From contig JANYJV010000033.1 of the NCBI GenBank assembly GCA_025361725.1, positions 1 through 40,363 on the forward strand: a stretch of DNA of 40,363 nt. The letters are read 5' to 3'. The stretch's first letter is position 1. Every line of letters begins with the position of its first letter. The translations under genes and the position numbers were made by a program. The notes beneath the pieces are model-generated. The model was not told the DNA's origin. It saw only the letters and a program-made list of their open reading frames with translations, and did not search any database. Shown here piece after piece: positions 1 through 8,327 of the stretch. This stretch comes from Acidimicrobiia bacterium (GTDB lineage Bacteria; Actinomycetota; Acidimicrobiia; IMCC26256; JAENVU01).

Positions 1-692
1 GCGCAGTCCGCCACGATCAACCACTCGCGCGTCTGGGTGATGGTGTGCACGGACTGCGGCATAACCGCGCCGGTGATCGGCCATCGCTGCAACCGCCCGA
101 CACCGTCCCACCGCACCACGTGGAGCGCGCCGAGCTCGGTATTCACGGTCCAGAGGACGTCACGTTCGGGATCGATGACCGGGTGCGCGGTGGACGTCAC
201 CATCGGGAGCAGCGGTTGCGGGAACAGTTCCATCGCCGACCACTCCGATCGATGACCCACCTCCCCGAGAAAGTCCATCGTCACCGGATCGACCTCAACT
301 GGCCGGCCGACGTCCCACGTCATGAACAGTCGATCGCCCCACGGCAGCGGCGCCGTGTTGGCCGCGTTGGTGAGGCCGAACGGCGAGTGCACGCCGAGCA
401 TGGTGGCGTTGAAAACGTCCGGCCGGGCCCGCCGCAACCGGGCCGACGGCGAATCGATCCGCTTCTGACGCCACGCGAAAGAGTCGGCCGGCGCGCCGTG
501 CGTCCCGGCCGCGAGCGAGAGGCGATAGGTCATGCCGTCACCAAAGAACGCGTGCGGCGCGTCGAGCGTGTCGGGATGCGGCGCGCTGATGATCAGCTCA
601 CCGCTCAGGTCCTCGGGCCAGAACCCGTGCGTCACGGTGAGGTCGTGATCCAGAGGATCGTCGAGCGACAACAACGAACGAGGAATCGGCAT
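1..692 (-). CDS. Carotenoid cleavage oxygenase (RPE65/CCD family), C-terminus cut by the window edge
   Basis: Non-haem Fe(II) dioxygenase that would cleave a double bond of a carotenoid, apocarotenoid or related polyene. I translated the minus strand from the ATG at 692 to base 1: 230 residues stay open and run off the left edge. The family N-terminal pattern is present (GFWPEDLSGEL at about 23-33, HAFFGDGMTYRL at about 47-58). Two of the four expected iron-binding histidines are visible: H170 in STAHPVID and H216 in SVHTITQTREWLIVAD; the other two would lie beyond the edge. A full family member is about 450-500 residues, so roughly half is seen. The start codon overlaps the stop of the upstream TetR gene by one base (TGATG), implying translational coupling and control by that regulator. 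The substrate cannot be told from sequence. Confidence 0.85.
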   Translation of the reverse strand, partial: MPIPRSLLSLDDPLDHDLTVTHGFWPEDLSGELIISAPHPDTLDAPHAFFGDGMTYRLSLAAGTHGAPADSFAWRQKRIDSPSARLRRARPDVFNATMLGVHSPFGLTNAANTAPLPWGDRLFMTWDVGRPVEVDPVTMDFLGEVGHRSEWSAMELFPQPLLPMVTSTAHPVIDPERDVLWTVNTELGALHVVRWDGVGRLQRWPITGAVMPQSVHTITQTREWLIVADC

Positions 693-1336
693 CAGTGATC
701 TCCCTTGATCCGGCGCGGTGTCGGACGATCCGCGTCGAGCGGCGGCCCGGCGGCGAGACCGGCGACGACGCTGTTGATCACGGAGTCGACGAGCGCGGCT
801 TCGAACTCCGCACCGAGCGCCGGACGCGCCAACAGCAACGTCGCAACACCATGCACCGCGCTCCAGATCGTGAGACTCGCGATGAGGGGTTCCGCGTCGC
901 CCAGCAGCCCGGCGGCGATCGCGTCGTCAACCGCAGCCGCGGAGATCTCGAACGCCTTCGACGCGATCGGCAGCTCCGGGGCATCCGGGTTGGGAGACCA
1001 CGCCGGCCGGAACACGAACAGGATCTCGAACAACGCGGGATTTTCGAGTGCGTACTGAACGTAGGCGTGACTCTGCGTTTTGATCCGTGCGATCGGATCG
1101 GTCACGCCGTGCGTCGACTCCTCGAAGCGAGCGATGAGTCGAGTGAACTCGGTTTCGGCGACTGCGACGAGGATCGCTTCCTTGTTGTCGAAGTGGACGT
1201 AGAGCGCAGGCGCAGTCACCCCGAGCCGAGCACCGAGCGGTCGCAAGGACAGCGCCGACCGACCGCCTTCCGCGACCATGGTGCGGGCGGTCGCGATGAT
1301 CAGGTCGCGGTCAAGTCGAGCTCGTGGTGGCGACAC
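692..1336 (-). CDS. TetR/AcrR-family transcriptional regulator
   Basis: One-component repressor of 214 residues. The N-terminal helix-turn-helix lies at about residues 28-52 (LRPLGARLGVTAPALYVHF, the typical TetR recognition segment), followed by an all-helical ligand-binding domain containing AYVQYALENPALFEILF, as seen in many actinobacterial TetR proteins. The GTG start at 1336 is supported by GGGAG 5-8 bases upstream. It is the first gene of a two-gene unit and its stop overlaps the start of the carotenoid oxygenase, so it probably controls itself and that enzyme. The ligand is unknown; an apocarotenoid or lipophilic substrate of the oxygenase is a guess from context. Confidence 0.9.
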   Translation of the reverse strand: MSPPRARLDRDLIIATARTMVAEGGRSALSLRPLGARLGVTAPALYVHFDNKEAILVAVAETEFTRLIARFEESTHGVTDPIARIKTQSHAYVQYALENPALFEILFVFRPAWSPNPDAPELPIASKAFEISAAAVDDAIAAGLLGDAEPLIASLTIWSAVHGVATLLLARPALGAEFEAALVDSVINSVVAGLAAGPPLDADRPTPRRIKGDH

Positions 1337-1373
1337 TCGTCTCCCAACGTCGGCCGAACCCGGTAGGTAAACA

Positions 1374-1386
1374 CCGTAAAGTACGG
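1374..1386. promoter_or_regulatory. Candidate TetR operator (CCGTA-AAG-TACGG)
   Basis: A perfect 5-bp inverted repeat with a 3-bp spacer lies 38 bp upstream of the TetR GTG, in a locally AT-richer stretch between the TetR gene and the Dabb gene. Position and symmetry suit autoregulation. The arms are short, so chance occurrence is possible. Confidence 0.3.
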
Positions 1387-1512
1387 CGTCGCGCCCGCTC
1401 GGTCAAGCGTCAATCGCACAGAGCAAGATTTCTCGCGCCTCAGGCACCACGGTCACGTACCCAGATGCATTCCCTCGCACCGCGAGGCCCATCGGCGGGT
1501 ACCGTCACCGTC

Positions 1513-1812
1513 GTGTTCCGCCATGTCGTCATATTCCAATGGACCGCCGAGGCAACCGATGCCGCGAAGCGTGCGGCCGCGGATGCGCTGAACGCGCTCG
1601 CTCAGCAGGTCCCGTCCGTACGCGACTACCGATTCGGGCCCGACGCGGGACTGGCCGACGCGAACTGGGATTTCGTCGTGGTCGCCGATTTCGACGACGA
1701 AGCCGGATACACCACCTACCGGGACCACCCCGCCCATCGGGCCTTGATCGCCGACGTGCTCCAGCCGATCGTCGCGCAGCGAGCCGGGGTCCAGTACCGC
1801 CTCGATCACTGA
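1513..1812 (+). CDS. Dabb (stress-responsive A/B barrel) domain protein
   Basis: Small single-domain protein of 99 residues from a GTG at 1513. The domain begins immediately (FRHVVIFQW) and ends with the family signature around DHPAHRALIADVLQPIV. Dabb proteins are dimeric alpha/beta barrels; members include small cyclases and stress-induced proteins, and most have no known reaction. The reading frame is open further upstream to 1324, but that stretch is basic, low-complexity and overlaps the TetR 5' end, so the start adjacent to the domain is preferred. No clear ribosome binding site is visible. It is divergent from the TetR-oxygenase unit. Confidence 0.75.
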   Translation: MFRHVVIFQWTAEATDAAKRAAADALNALAQQVPSVRDYRFGPDAGLADANWDFVVVADFDDEAGYTTYRDHPAHRALIADVLQPIVAQRAGVQYRLDH

Positions 1813-1837
1813 GCGCCGCCTCGCACCTGAGTGCGGC

Positions 1838-2125
1838 TCACTCGGCGAGACGCAGCATTCGCCGCGCGTTGGCGTCGAACGTGGCGGCCAGGTGTGGATC
1901 GTCATACGACGGATCCGCGCTCTGGTCCCACCCCGCGAGGTTCGTACCGGCAACCACATGACTTGACCCGAACGCCTCGATCAGCACGACCAACGCGCGC
2001 GGACCTCCCACGTGTGCGTCCCACCAGAGCCTTCCCAACCGCTGCGCCGACGCGCCGGGCTCACGGAGCGACTCCGGTGCCCATGGCCGCGTGCGCGCCG
2101 CGTGCTCCAAACGTTCCGCGAGCCA
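1838..2125 (-). pseudogene. C-terminal fragment of an amidohydrolase (ACMSD-like family)
   Basis: About 95 codons resemble the end of metal-dependent amidohydrolases: SSHVVAGTNLAGWDQ, where the family usually has a V-(F/A)-G-(T/S)-(D/N) barrel-end motif, then ATFDANARRMLRL, the usual terminal helix with NA-R-L. Everything upstream that should hold the TIM-barrel core and metal-binding histidines is missing, and the frame continues into sequence with no similarity I recognise. It lies between a Dabb gene and a xylanase with no partner. I read it as a decayed remnant. It could be a divergent short protein, but it has no plausible start or ribosome binding site. Confidence 0.5.
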
Positions 2126-2129
2126 GGCC

Positions 2130-2246
2130 GTCGAACAACTCATTCTCGGAGTGACCGATCCGGTGTTCAACATCAAATCGGATTGGAAGCAAATGCCGGA
2201 CCTCACGAAGAGCCCGATCTTCCTCAAGCGAGTCGGGAAGACCTGA
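2130..2246 (+). other. Short open segment, possible C-terminal gene remnant
   Basis: A plus-strand frame ending with TGA at 2244-2246 reads like real protein (GVTDPVFNIKSDWKQMP, then LTKSPIFLKRVGKT), with lower GC and more balanced amino-acid use than the shadow frames here. It has no start codon or upstream domain, and I do not recognise the family. Together with the amidohydrolase fragment it suggests that 1.84-2.25 kb is a graveyard of truncated genes. Nothing else is seen between 1813 and 2331. Confidence 0.25.
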
Positions 2247-2331
2247 GACTGCACGCGACTCATGGCCGCCCGCGACGCCCTGTTCCCACCGGCCCCCAAG
2301 GTCGACTGGTAGCCACTCCTACACTCCGGAC

Positions 2332-4093
2332 GTGCCCACTGTCACGGTTCGCCGCCGGATCGCCGTCGGGCTCGCCGCGACCATTCTGAGCGTGATCCCG
2401 TTCGGGTCGCTCGCCGCCGAGACGGCGCACGCGATCGTCGTCCCCCAGATTGCGGTCGGCGACGCGACGATCACGGAAGGAACGAGCACGGCGCGCACCC
2501 TTTCCTTCGCCGTCACGTTGGACCAACCGGCCACCAACGACGTCTCGGTGCAGTACCGAATCGTCGCGGGGACCGCCACGGCCGGCGTCGACGTCGACGT
2601 CGCACGCGCACCACCCGCACCTTGCGGTTCCGCACCGGCGCCTCGAGCCGCACTCCGGTGATGAAACGCATCGTCGTCAAGATCCTGCCCGATGTCATCG
2701 TCGAACCGGACGAGACCTTCACGTCGAGCTCACCAATTCGACCGGAGCCACGATCATTCGCGGGACCGGGCTGGGCACGATCCGGAACGACGACCCGATG
2801 GCCGCCGGAGTCCACGGTGGCATCAGCGACGGATCGGTCGTGGAAGGCAACTCGGGTCGGCGTGCCATCGCGTTCACCGTCGCGCTCTCCGAACGGGCGA
2901 CGAGCACCGTGAGCCTCGACTACGCCGTGACTCCCACGAGCGCGAGCCGCGGCAGTGATTTCCTCGCACCGACCACCCCGCGCCGGCTCACGTTCGTGAA
3001 GGGCGCCAACGGCTTCACGCCGGTTGCCAAAATGGTGACCGTCCCCGTTGCGTCGGACACGGCGAGTGAAGGGAACGAGACCTTTGCAGTGGTCCTCTCG
3101 AATCCGAGCGTCGGTGTTCTCCTCGCGGATGCCGCCGGTATTGGCACGATCATCGACGACGAGACCGTGCGCCGACCGCTGATGGGCGCGGCCGTCCGGT
3201 CCACCACCCTCGCCCAGGAACCGGGGTACGCGGATATTGCCGGGACCCGCTTCGACCTGCTCACACCCGAGAACGAGATGAAGTGGGACGTCGTCGAACC
3301 GCAGCGCGGCGGGTTCGACTTCCGTGCTCCCGATGCCATCGTGACCTTCGCAGTGACGCACGGCCAGACGGTGCACGGCCACACCCTGGCCTGGCACCAA
3401 CAGAATCCCGCGTGGTTGACGGCCGGCGGGTTCACGCGTCCCGAACTCATCGACATCCTCACGAACCACATTGCGACGGTCGTAGGGCGGTACCGAGGCA
3501 CGGTCAGTGTTTGGGACGTTGTGAACGAGGCGATCGGCGACGACGCGTCGGTGCGGTCGAGCATCTGGACCACCGGTATCGGCACTGACGCGTTCGACAT
3601 CGCGTTTCGTGCTGCACGCACCGCCGATCCCAACGCGAAGTTGTATATCAACGACTACAACATCGAAGCGCCGAGTCGGAAGTCCGACGCGCTCTACGCC
3701 TTGGTCGCCGGGATGGTGGCGCGCGGCGTGCCGATCGATGGTGTGGGCTTCCAAACTCACCGCACCCTCGGTTCGATCTCCGCGCCCGGACTCCGCAGCC
3801 AGTTCGATCGCTACGCCGCCCTCGGCCTGGACGTTGCCATCACGGAGCTCGACGTGCGCGTCCCCGTGCCGGCGTCGGCTGCGGACCTCGCGGCTCAGGC
3901 CGACACGTACGCCGTCGCACGGGATGCCTGCATCGCCGCACCGAACTGCGCGTCCATCACCACGTGGGGGTTCACGGACAAGCACTCGTGGATCCCGTAC
4001 TTTTTCACGGGTCTCGGCGCAGCCTTGCCGTGGGACTCGAACCTGCAAACGAAGCCGGCGTACGACGTGATCGCTCCACTGCTCCGTAACTGA
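2332..4093 (+). CDS. Secreted GH10 endo-1,4-beta-xylanase with two Calx-beta domains; two apparent frameshifts
   Basis: Glycoside hydrolase family 10 enzyme that would cleave beta-1,4-xylan outside the cell. The GTG at 2332 opens a signal peptide (basic start, hydrophobic core, ending near AAETAHA). Two Calx-beta domains follow, then the GH10 barrel from about 3172 to the stop. The catalytic acid/base is the Glu at 3527-3529 (WDVVNEA) and the nucleophile the Glu at 3845-3847 (ITELDV); HGHTLAWHQQNP is also typical. The product is not in one frame: the first Calx-beta domain starts in the frame of 2332, continues one base back from about 2600-2610 (TLRFRTGASSRT...VEPDETF), and shifts again just after 2720 (HVELTNSTGATI). 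Both fit loss of one base. Either the assembly has two errors or the gene is freshly inactivated. Intact length would be about 587 residues. It converges with the amidohydrolase at 4124. Confidence 0.85.
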
Positions 4094-4123
4094 AACCGCC
4101 GCGCCGCACGCAAGCCGTGAGTT

Positions 4124-5815
4124 TCAGCCCCGAGCGAACTCGCGCAGCACCGCACCCGGGCGGGCGCCGGTGTGCTCGCCCTGCTCGGTGATGATCGATC
4201 CGTTCACGATGGTGGCCGCGTAACCCTCCGACTTCACGAGGAGCCGACCTTTCCCGTTGGGGAAGTCGTGCACGTACTCGGGGTACGCGGATTGCAACCG
4301 CGCCACGTCGAACACATTGAGATCGGCGAACTGACCGATGGCCAGGGTGCCGCGATCAACGAGTCCGAGCACCGAGGCCGGCTTCGCGGTGAGCTGATGG
4401 ATCGCCTGCGGGAGCGACACCTTGTTCCGTTCCCGCTGCCAATAGGAGAGGTAGTGCGTCGGCGCATCGGCGTCACAGATCTGCCCCGCGTGGGCGCCGG
4501 CGTCGCCGAGACCCGGACAGACGCCGTCGAGCTGGAGGAAGTCACCCAGCGCTTCAGGGTTGCGGTTGTAGAACCACACGTTGAACAACTCGCGTCCTTC
4601 GCTCTCGATCAACCGATCGACGATGAACGTCACCGGATGCACGCCGAGGGCGCCGGCCTGGGTGGCCACCGAACCCCGCGCCGCCATGCTGTAGTCCGGG
4701 AACTCCTCGTTGCCCAACGGGAAGATGTAGCTCGGGTCATACCACGTCCCTTTGCGTTCGCCCTCGGCCAGCAACTCATCCCTTGTTGCTCGGTCCTGCA
4801 ACGCAGCCACTCGTGCCTCCAACGTCGGCAATTTCATGAGCGCACTCCACGCCGCGCCCCGCACCGGTGCCACCTGCGCCAACCCGGTGAGAATCCCACC
4901 CGGACGAGTCATCGCGGCCGAGGTGATCCGGCCCGCTTCCGCACGCGTCGTGGTGAGGAACTGATCCCATCCGGCCGTCGCGGCCAGTGCTCGGTCGGGG
5001 TCCGAGCCCACCCCACCGGAGAACAAAACGTCACCCGCTTGCTCGGCCATCGCCCGCAACAGCGCGAACTCGTGACCCGGCTTGGTGTCGAAGTCCAGCA
5101 CCGCCTGGAACAGGCCACCGCCGGCGTCGTTCATGCCGGCCACGATGGCGGCGTACTCGTCGATCTCGGAATACGTCCCGGGTACACAACGGCCGTCCGG
5201 GACCTTGTGGTCGAGCAGCCGTGAGGTCGAGTATCCGACCGCACCACCCGCCACCGCGTCGGCTGCGATCTCGGCCATCCGCTCGAGTTCTTCCGGCGTC
5301 GGCGCCTCGTCGGTGAGCGACCGGTCGCCCATCACGTGATACCGGACCGCGCAGTGACCGACGAGCCCCACCACGTTGAGGGCCGGTCGCATCCGCTCGA
5401 CCGAATCGAGATACTCGGGATAGGTCTCCCAGTCCCACGGCAGCCCACCGAGGATCGCCTCCCGCGGGATGTCCTCGACGCTTTCCATCATCTCGGCGAG
5501 GTACTCGCGGTTCGCCTCGGCGACGGGCGCGAACGTGACACCGCAGTTCCCCATGACCACCGTCGTCACGCCGTGCCACGAACTCGACGTCATGTACGGG
5601 TCCCACCCCACCTGCGCGTCGAGGTGCGTGTGCAGGTCGACGAAGCCGGGCGACACCGTGAGACCGTCGGCGTCGATCACGCTCGTGGCGTCTGTGGCAC
5701 CGAGATCGCCGATCGCGGCAATGCGATCACCGTCGACGGCGACGTCCGCCCGCCGAGCCGGCCCACCGGTGCCGTCGACCACGGTGCCATTGCGGATGAT
5801 CAGGTCGTGGGACAT
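4124..5815 (-). CDS. D-aminoacylase-like amidohydrolase (N-acyl-D-amino-acid deacylase family)
   Basis: Zinc-dependent amidohydrolase of 563 residues, closest to the group that removes acyl groups from N-acyl-D-amino acids, though many relatives have other substrates. The composite beta-domain start IIRNGTVVDGTGGPARRADVAV is followed by the metal-binding FVDLHTHLDAQVGWD, the GNCGV cysteine region characteristic of D-aminoacylases, and late in the protein the GDAGAHAG aspartate motif. The C-terminal strand segment (FADLNVFD...GRLLVKSEGY) completes the composite domain. The ATG at 5815 is chosen because GGAG lies about 7 bases upstream and the family N-terminus begins there; the frame extends 20 codons further without similarity. 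It is transcribed divergently from prfC across a 176-bp gap and stands alone. Confidence 0.8.
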   Translation of the reverse strand: MSHDLIIRNGTVVDGTGGPARRADVAVDGDRIAAIGDLGATDATSVIDADGLTVSPGFVDLHTHLDAQVGWDPYMTSSSWHGVTTVVMGNCGVTFAPVAEANREYLAEMMESVEDIPREAILGGLPWDWETYPEYLDSVERMRPALNVVGLVGHCAVRYHVMGDRSLTDEAPTPEELERMAEIAADAVAGGAVGYSTSRLLDHKVPDGRCVPGTYSEIDEYAAIVAGMNDAGGGLFQAVLDFDTKPGHEFALLRAMAEQAGDVLFSGGVGSDPDRALAATAGWDQFLTTTRAEAGRITSAAMTRPGGILTGLAQVAPVRGAAWSALMKLPTLEARVAALQDRATRDELLAEGERKGTWYDPSYIFPLGNEEFPDYSMAARGSVATQAGALGVHPVTFIVDRLIESEGRELFNVWFYNRNPEALGDFLQLDGVCPGLGDAGAHAGQICDADAPTHYLSYWQRERNKVSLPQAIHQLTAKPASVLGLVDRGTLAIGQFADLNVFDVARLQSAYPEYVHDFPNGKGRLLVKSEGYAATIVNGSIITEQGEHTGARPGAVLREFARG

Positions 5816-5991
5816 GCGAACTCCAGCCGAGGCGTGGGATGAGGGACCGAATATACGCACCGACCGGACCCCCAACGAACGAGCGCCGGTTCAGCACCCC
5901 AGGGCCCGCAAAACGCGCGTTGGTTCGCCGACGACGGTGACGCGACCCGTCGATACCGGCCTCCAGTGGCGCGCCGCGAGAGACTGACGGC

Positions 5992-7599
5992 ATGACCCTC
6001 GCCACGACGCCAGCATCGGACGTCGCGCACGAGGCGGCCCGGCGGCGGACGTTCGCGATCATCAGCCACCCGGACGCGGGCAAGACCACGCTCACCGAGA
6101 AGTTCCTGCTCTACGCCGGCGCGGTGGCCGAGGCGGGCGCGGTGAAGGCCCGGGCCGGACGCCGCAGCGCCACCTCGGACTGGATGGCGATGGAGCAACA
6201 GCGCGGCATCTCCATCACGTCGACCGCGCTCCAGTTCTCCTACCGGGACTGTGTCGTCAACCTCCTCGACACCCCCGGTCACCGCGACTTCTCGGAAGAC
6301 ACCTACCGCGTGCTCGCTGCTGCGGACGCAGCCGTGATGGTGCTCGACGCCGCCAAGGGCATCGAGGCGCAAACCCTCAAACTCTTCGAGGTGTGCCGGG
6401 CCCGGCAGTTGCCGGTCCTCACCTTCATCAACAAGTACGACCGTCCGGGCCGGGACGCGCTCGAGTTGCTCGACGAACTCGAGAAGCAGCTCGACCTGCG
6501 GCCCACTCCGGTGACCTGGCCCGTCGGCATCGCCGGTGATTTCCGCGGGGTCATCGATCGGCGGACCGGCGAGTTCGTGAAGTTCACCCGCACCGCGCGC
6601 GGCGCCACCGCGGCCGAAGAGCAGCGGCTCGATGCCACACGGGCCGCCGCCGAAGAAGGCGACGCGTGGACACACGCGGTCGAAGAGTGCGAGCTGTTGG
6701 ATGCGGTCGGCGGCAGTGTCGACGTCGAGTCCTTTCTGGCCGCGGAAACCAGTCCGCTCTTCGTCGGGTCGGCGCTGACGAACTTCGGCGTGCGCCACCT
6801 GCTCGACGCGATCGTGGATCTCGCACCGGCGCCGACCGCGCGCGTCGCGGCGAGCGGCGAGACCCGCGCCGTCGACGCTGCCTTCTCGGGCTTCGTCTTC
6901 AAGATCCAGGCAAACATGGACCCCGCGCACCGCGATCACGTCGCGTTCGTGCGCGTGTGCTCGGGCCACTTCGAGCGGGGCATGACCGTGACCCGAGCGG
7001 ACACCGGGAAGGCGTTCTCCACCAAGTACGCGGCGTCGATGTTCGGCTCGGACCGGGACACCATCGACGACGCGTATCCCGGCGATGTCATCGGGCTCGT
7101 GAACGCCAGCGACCTGCGGATCGGTTCGAGCCTCTACGAGTCCGAGCCGGTTGCCTTCCCGCCGATTGCCACACTGGCGCCGGAACTCTTCGCGCGGGCG
7201 CGCGCCAAAGACACCGGCCGCTATAAGCAGTTCCAACGCGGGCTCGCTCAGATGGAACAAGAAGGTGTGGTGCACGTCCTGCGCGATCCGCACGGGGATC
7301 CCACCCCGGTGTTGGCGGCGGTCGGGCAGATGCAGTTCGAGGTGTTCGCCCACCGGCTCGAGCACGAGTTCGGCGCCGCCGTCGAGCTGTCCCCCACGCC
7401 ACACACCGTCGCCCGGCGCACCGATGCCGAGACCGCGGCGCAGTTCCCCCACATCGGCGGCCTGCTGGTCCTGTTACAACGCGACGGCACCCTGCTCGCG
7501 TTGTTCGAAAGCCAGTGGCTGCTGCAACGCCTCGAAGGCCAACATCCGGATTGGGTCCTCGACCCGATCCTCATCGACGCCGCCGAACCTCCCCAGTAG
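5992..7599 (+). CDS. prfC: Peptide chain release factor 3 (RF3), translational GTPase
   Basis: GTPase that recycles RF1 and RF2 from the ribosome after peptide release. 535 residues, the usual RF3 length. G motifs: P-loop HPDAGKTT (26-33), switch I RGISIT (71-76), DTPGH (93-97) and NKYD (147-150). RF3-specific features include the AGAVKAR segment after the P-loop, the SDWMAMEQQRGIS stretch and the C-terminal RF3 domain (GQMQFEVFAHRLEHEF). The ATG at 5992 has GAGAG about 9 bases upstream. Its last 29 bases overlap the end of the convergent spermidine-synthase-like gene. RF3 is patchily distributed in Actinomycetota, and here it stands alone rather than in a translation operon. Confidence 0.95.
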   Translation: MTLATTPASDVAHEAARRRTFAIISHPDAGKTTLTEKFLLYAGAVAEAGAVKARAGRRSATSDWMAMEQQRGISITSTALQFSYRDCVVNLLDTPGHRDFSEDTYRVLAAADAAVMVLDAAKGIEAQTLKLFEVCRARQLPVLTFINKYDRPGRDALELLDELEKQLDLRPTPVTWPVGIAGDFRGVIDRRTGEFVKFTRTARGATAAEEQRLDATRAAAEEGDAWTHAVEECELLDAVGGSVDVESFLAAETSPLFVGSALTNFGVRHLLDAIVDLAPAPTARVAASGETRAVDAAFSGFVFKIQANMDPAHRDHVAFVRVCSGHFERGMTVTRADTGKAFSTKYAASMFGSDRDTIDDAYPGDVIGLVNASDLRIGSSLYESEPVAFPPIATLAPELFARARAKDTGRYKQFQRGLAQMEQEGVVHVLRDPHGDPTPVLAAVGQMQFEVFAHRLEHEFGAAVELSPTPHTVARRTDAETAAQFPHIGGLLVLLQRDGTLLALFESQWLLQRLEGQHPDWVLDPILIDAAEPPQ

Positions 7600-8320
7600 T
7601 CCGCGCGACGTAGACGGTGCTCGAAGATTCCTCGCCGGTGTAGAAGTTCGGGAACGTCACGGTGTGAGCCGTGCACGTTGCGAACACTTCGTTGACGACG
7701 GCCAGGAACTCGGCGTCCGCGCCACCGTCGGACCAGAGACCGAACACCCCGCCCGGGTGCAATCGGTCGGCAAGCTGCGTCAACCCGCTCGCGGTATAGA
7801 ACGACGCGTGGCTCGGGTGCAGCAGATGCGTCGGCGAGTGATCGATGTCCACCAGCACTGCGTGCACCCGATCGGTGACCCCCGATCCGAACCCGGCACC
7901 CGCTGCGAGCAGTGCGAAGAAGTCGCCATGGAGCAGGTGGCAGCGCGGATCGGACGTGAGCGTGGCGGCGAGGGGCAGCAAACCCTGCTCGTGCCACTCG
8001 ATCACCTCGCCCAACGCGTCAACCACGTGGAGTGAGCGCACGGTGCGGTTCTCCAACACCGCGCGCGCGGTGTAGCCGAGCCCGAGGCCTCCCACCACCA
8101 CGTCCAGTTCTGTCCCCGGCCCGTCCCGATCGGAGAGGTCGGCCAAACCGAGTGTGGCCAGCGCGATCTCGGCCACGGTGAACAGACTCGACATGAGGAA
8201 CTCGTCACCGAGCTTCACCTCGTACACGTCGATCTGGAGGGTGGGCTCCAGACGCCGCCGCACCGTCAACTCCCCCATCGGCGTCTGCCGACGGTCGATT
8301 TCCTCGAAGCTCGCGCTCAT
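7571..8320 (-). CDS. Spermidine-synthase-like class I SAM/aminopropyl transferase-fold protein
   Basis: 249-residue Rossmann-fold protein. It carries the nucleotide-binding glycine motif VVGGLGLGYTARAVL, an acidic strand end LHVVDALGEVIEWH, GDFFALL, and LVDIDHSP, a combination found in spermidine-synthase-like proteins. It is not a clear polyamine synthase: the aminopropyl-donor motif is not convincing, and many actinobacterial homologues are of unknown methyltransferase or aminopropyltransferase function. It lies 7 bp downstream of the flavin monooxygenase stop on the same strand, so the two are probably co-transcribed. Its 3' end overlaps prfC by 29 bp tail to tail. Confidence 0.75.
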   Translation of the reverse strand: MSASFEEIDRRQTPMGELTVRRRLEPTLQIDVYEVKLGDEFLMSSLFTVAEIALATLGLADLSDRDGPGTELDVVVGGLGLGYTARAVLENRTVRSLHVVDALGEVIEWHEQGLLPLAATLTSDPRCHLLHGDFFALLAAGAGFGSGVTDRVHAVLVDIDHSPTHLLHPSHASFYTASGLTQLADRLHPGGVFGLWSDGGADAEFLAVVNEVFATCTAHTVTFPNFYTGEESSSTVYVARTTGEVRRRR

Positions 8321-8327
8321 CGCGCGC

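Noticed and set aside
2513-4048. 511-codon minus-strand open frame opposite the xylanase
   Set aside because: It is Arg/Gly/Val-rich shadow sequence opposite a gene with clear GH10 catalytic motifs.
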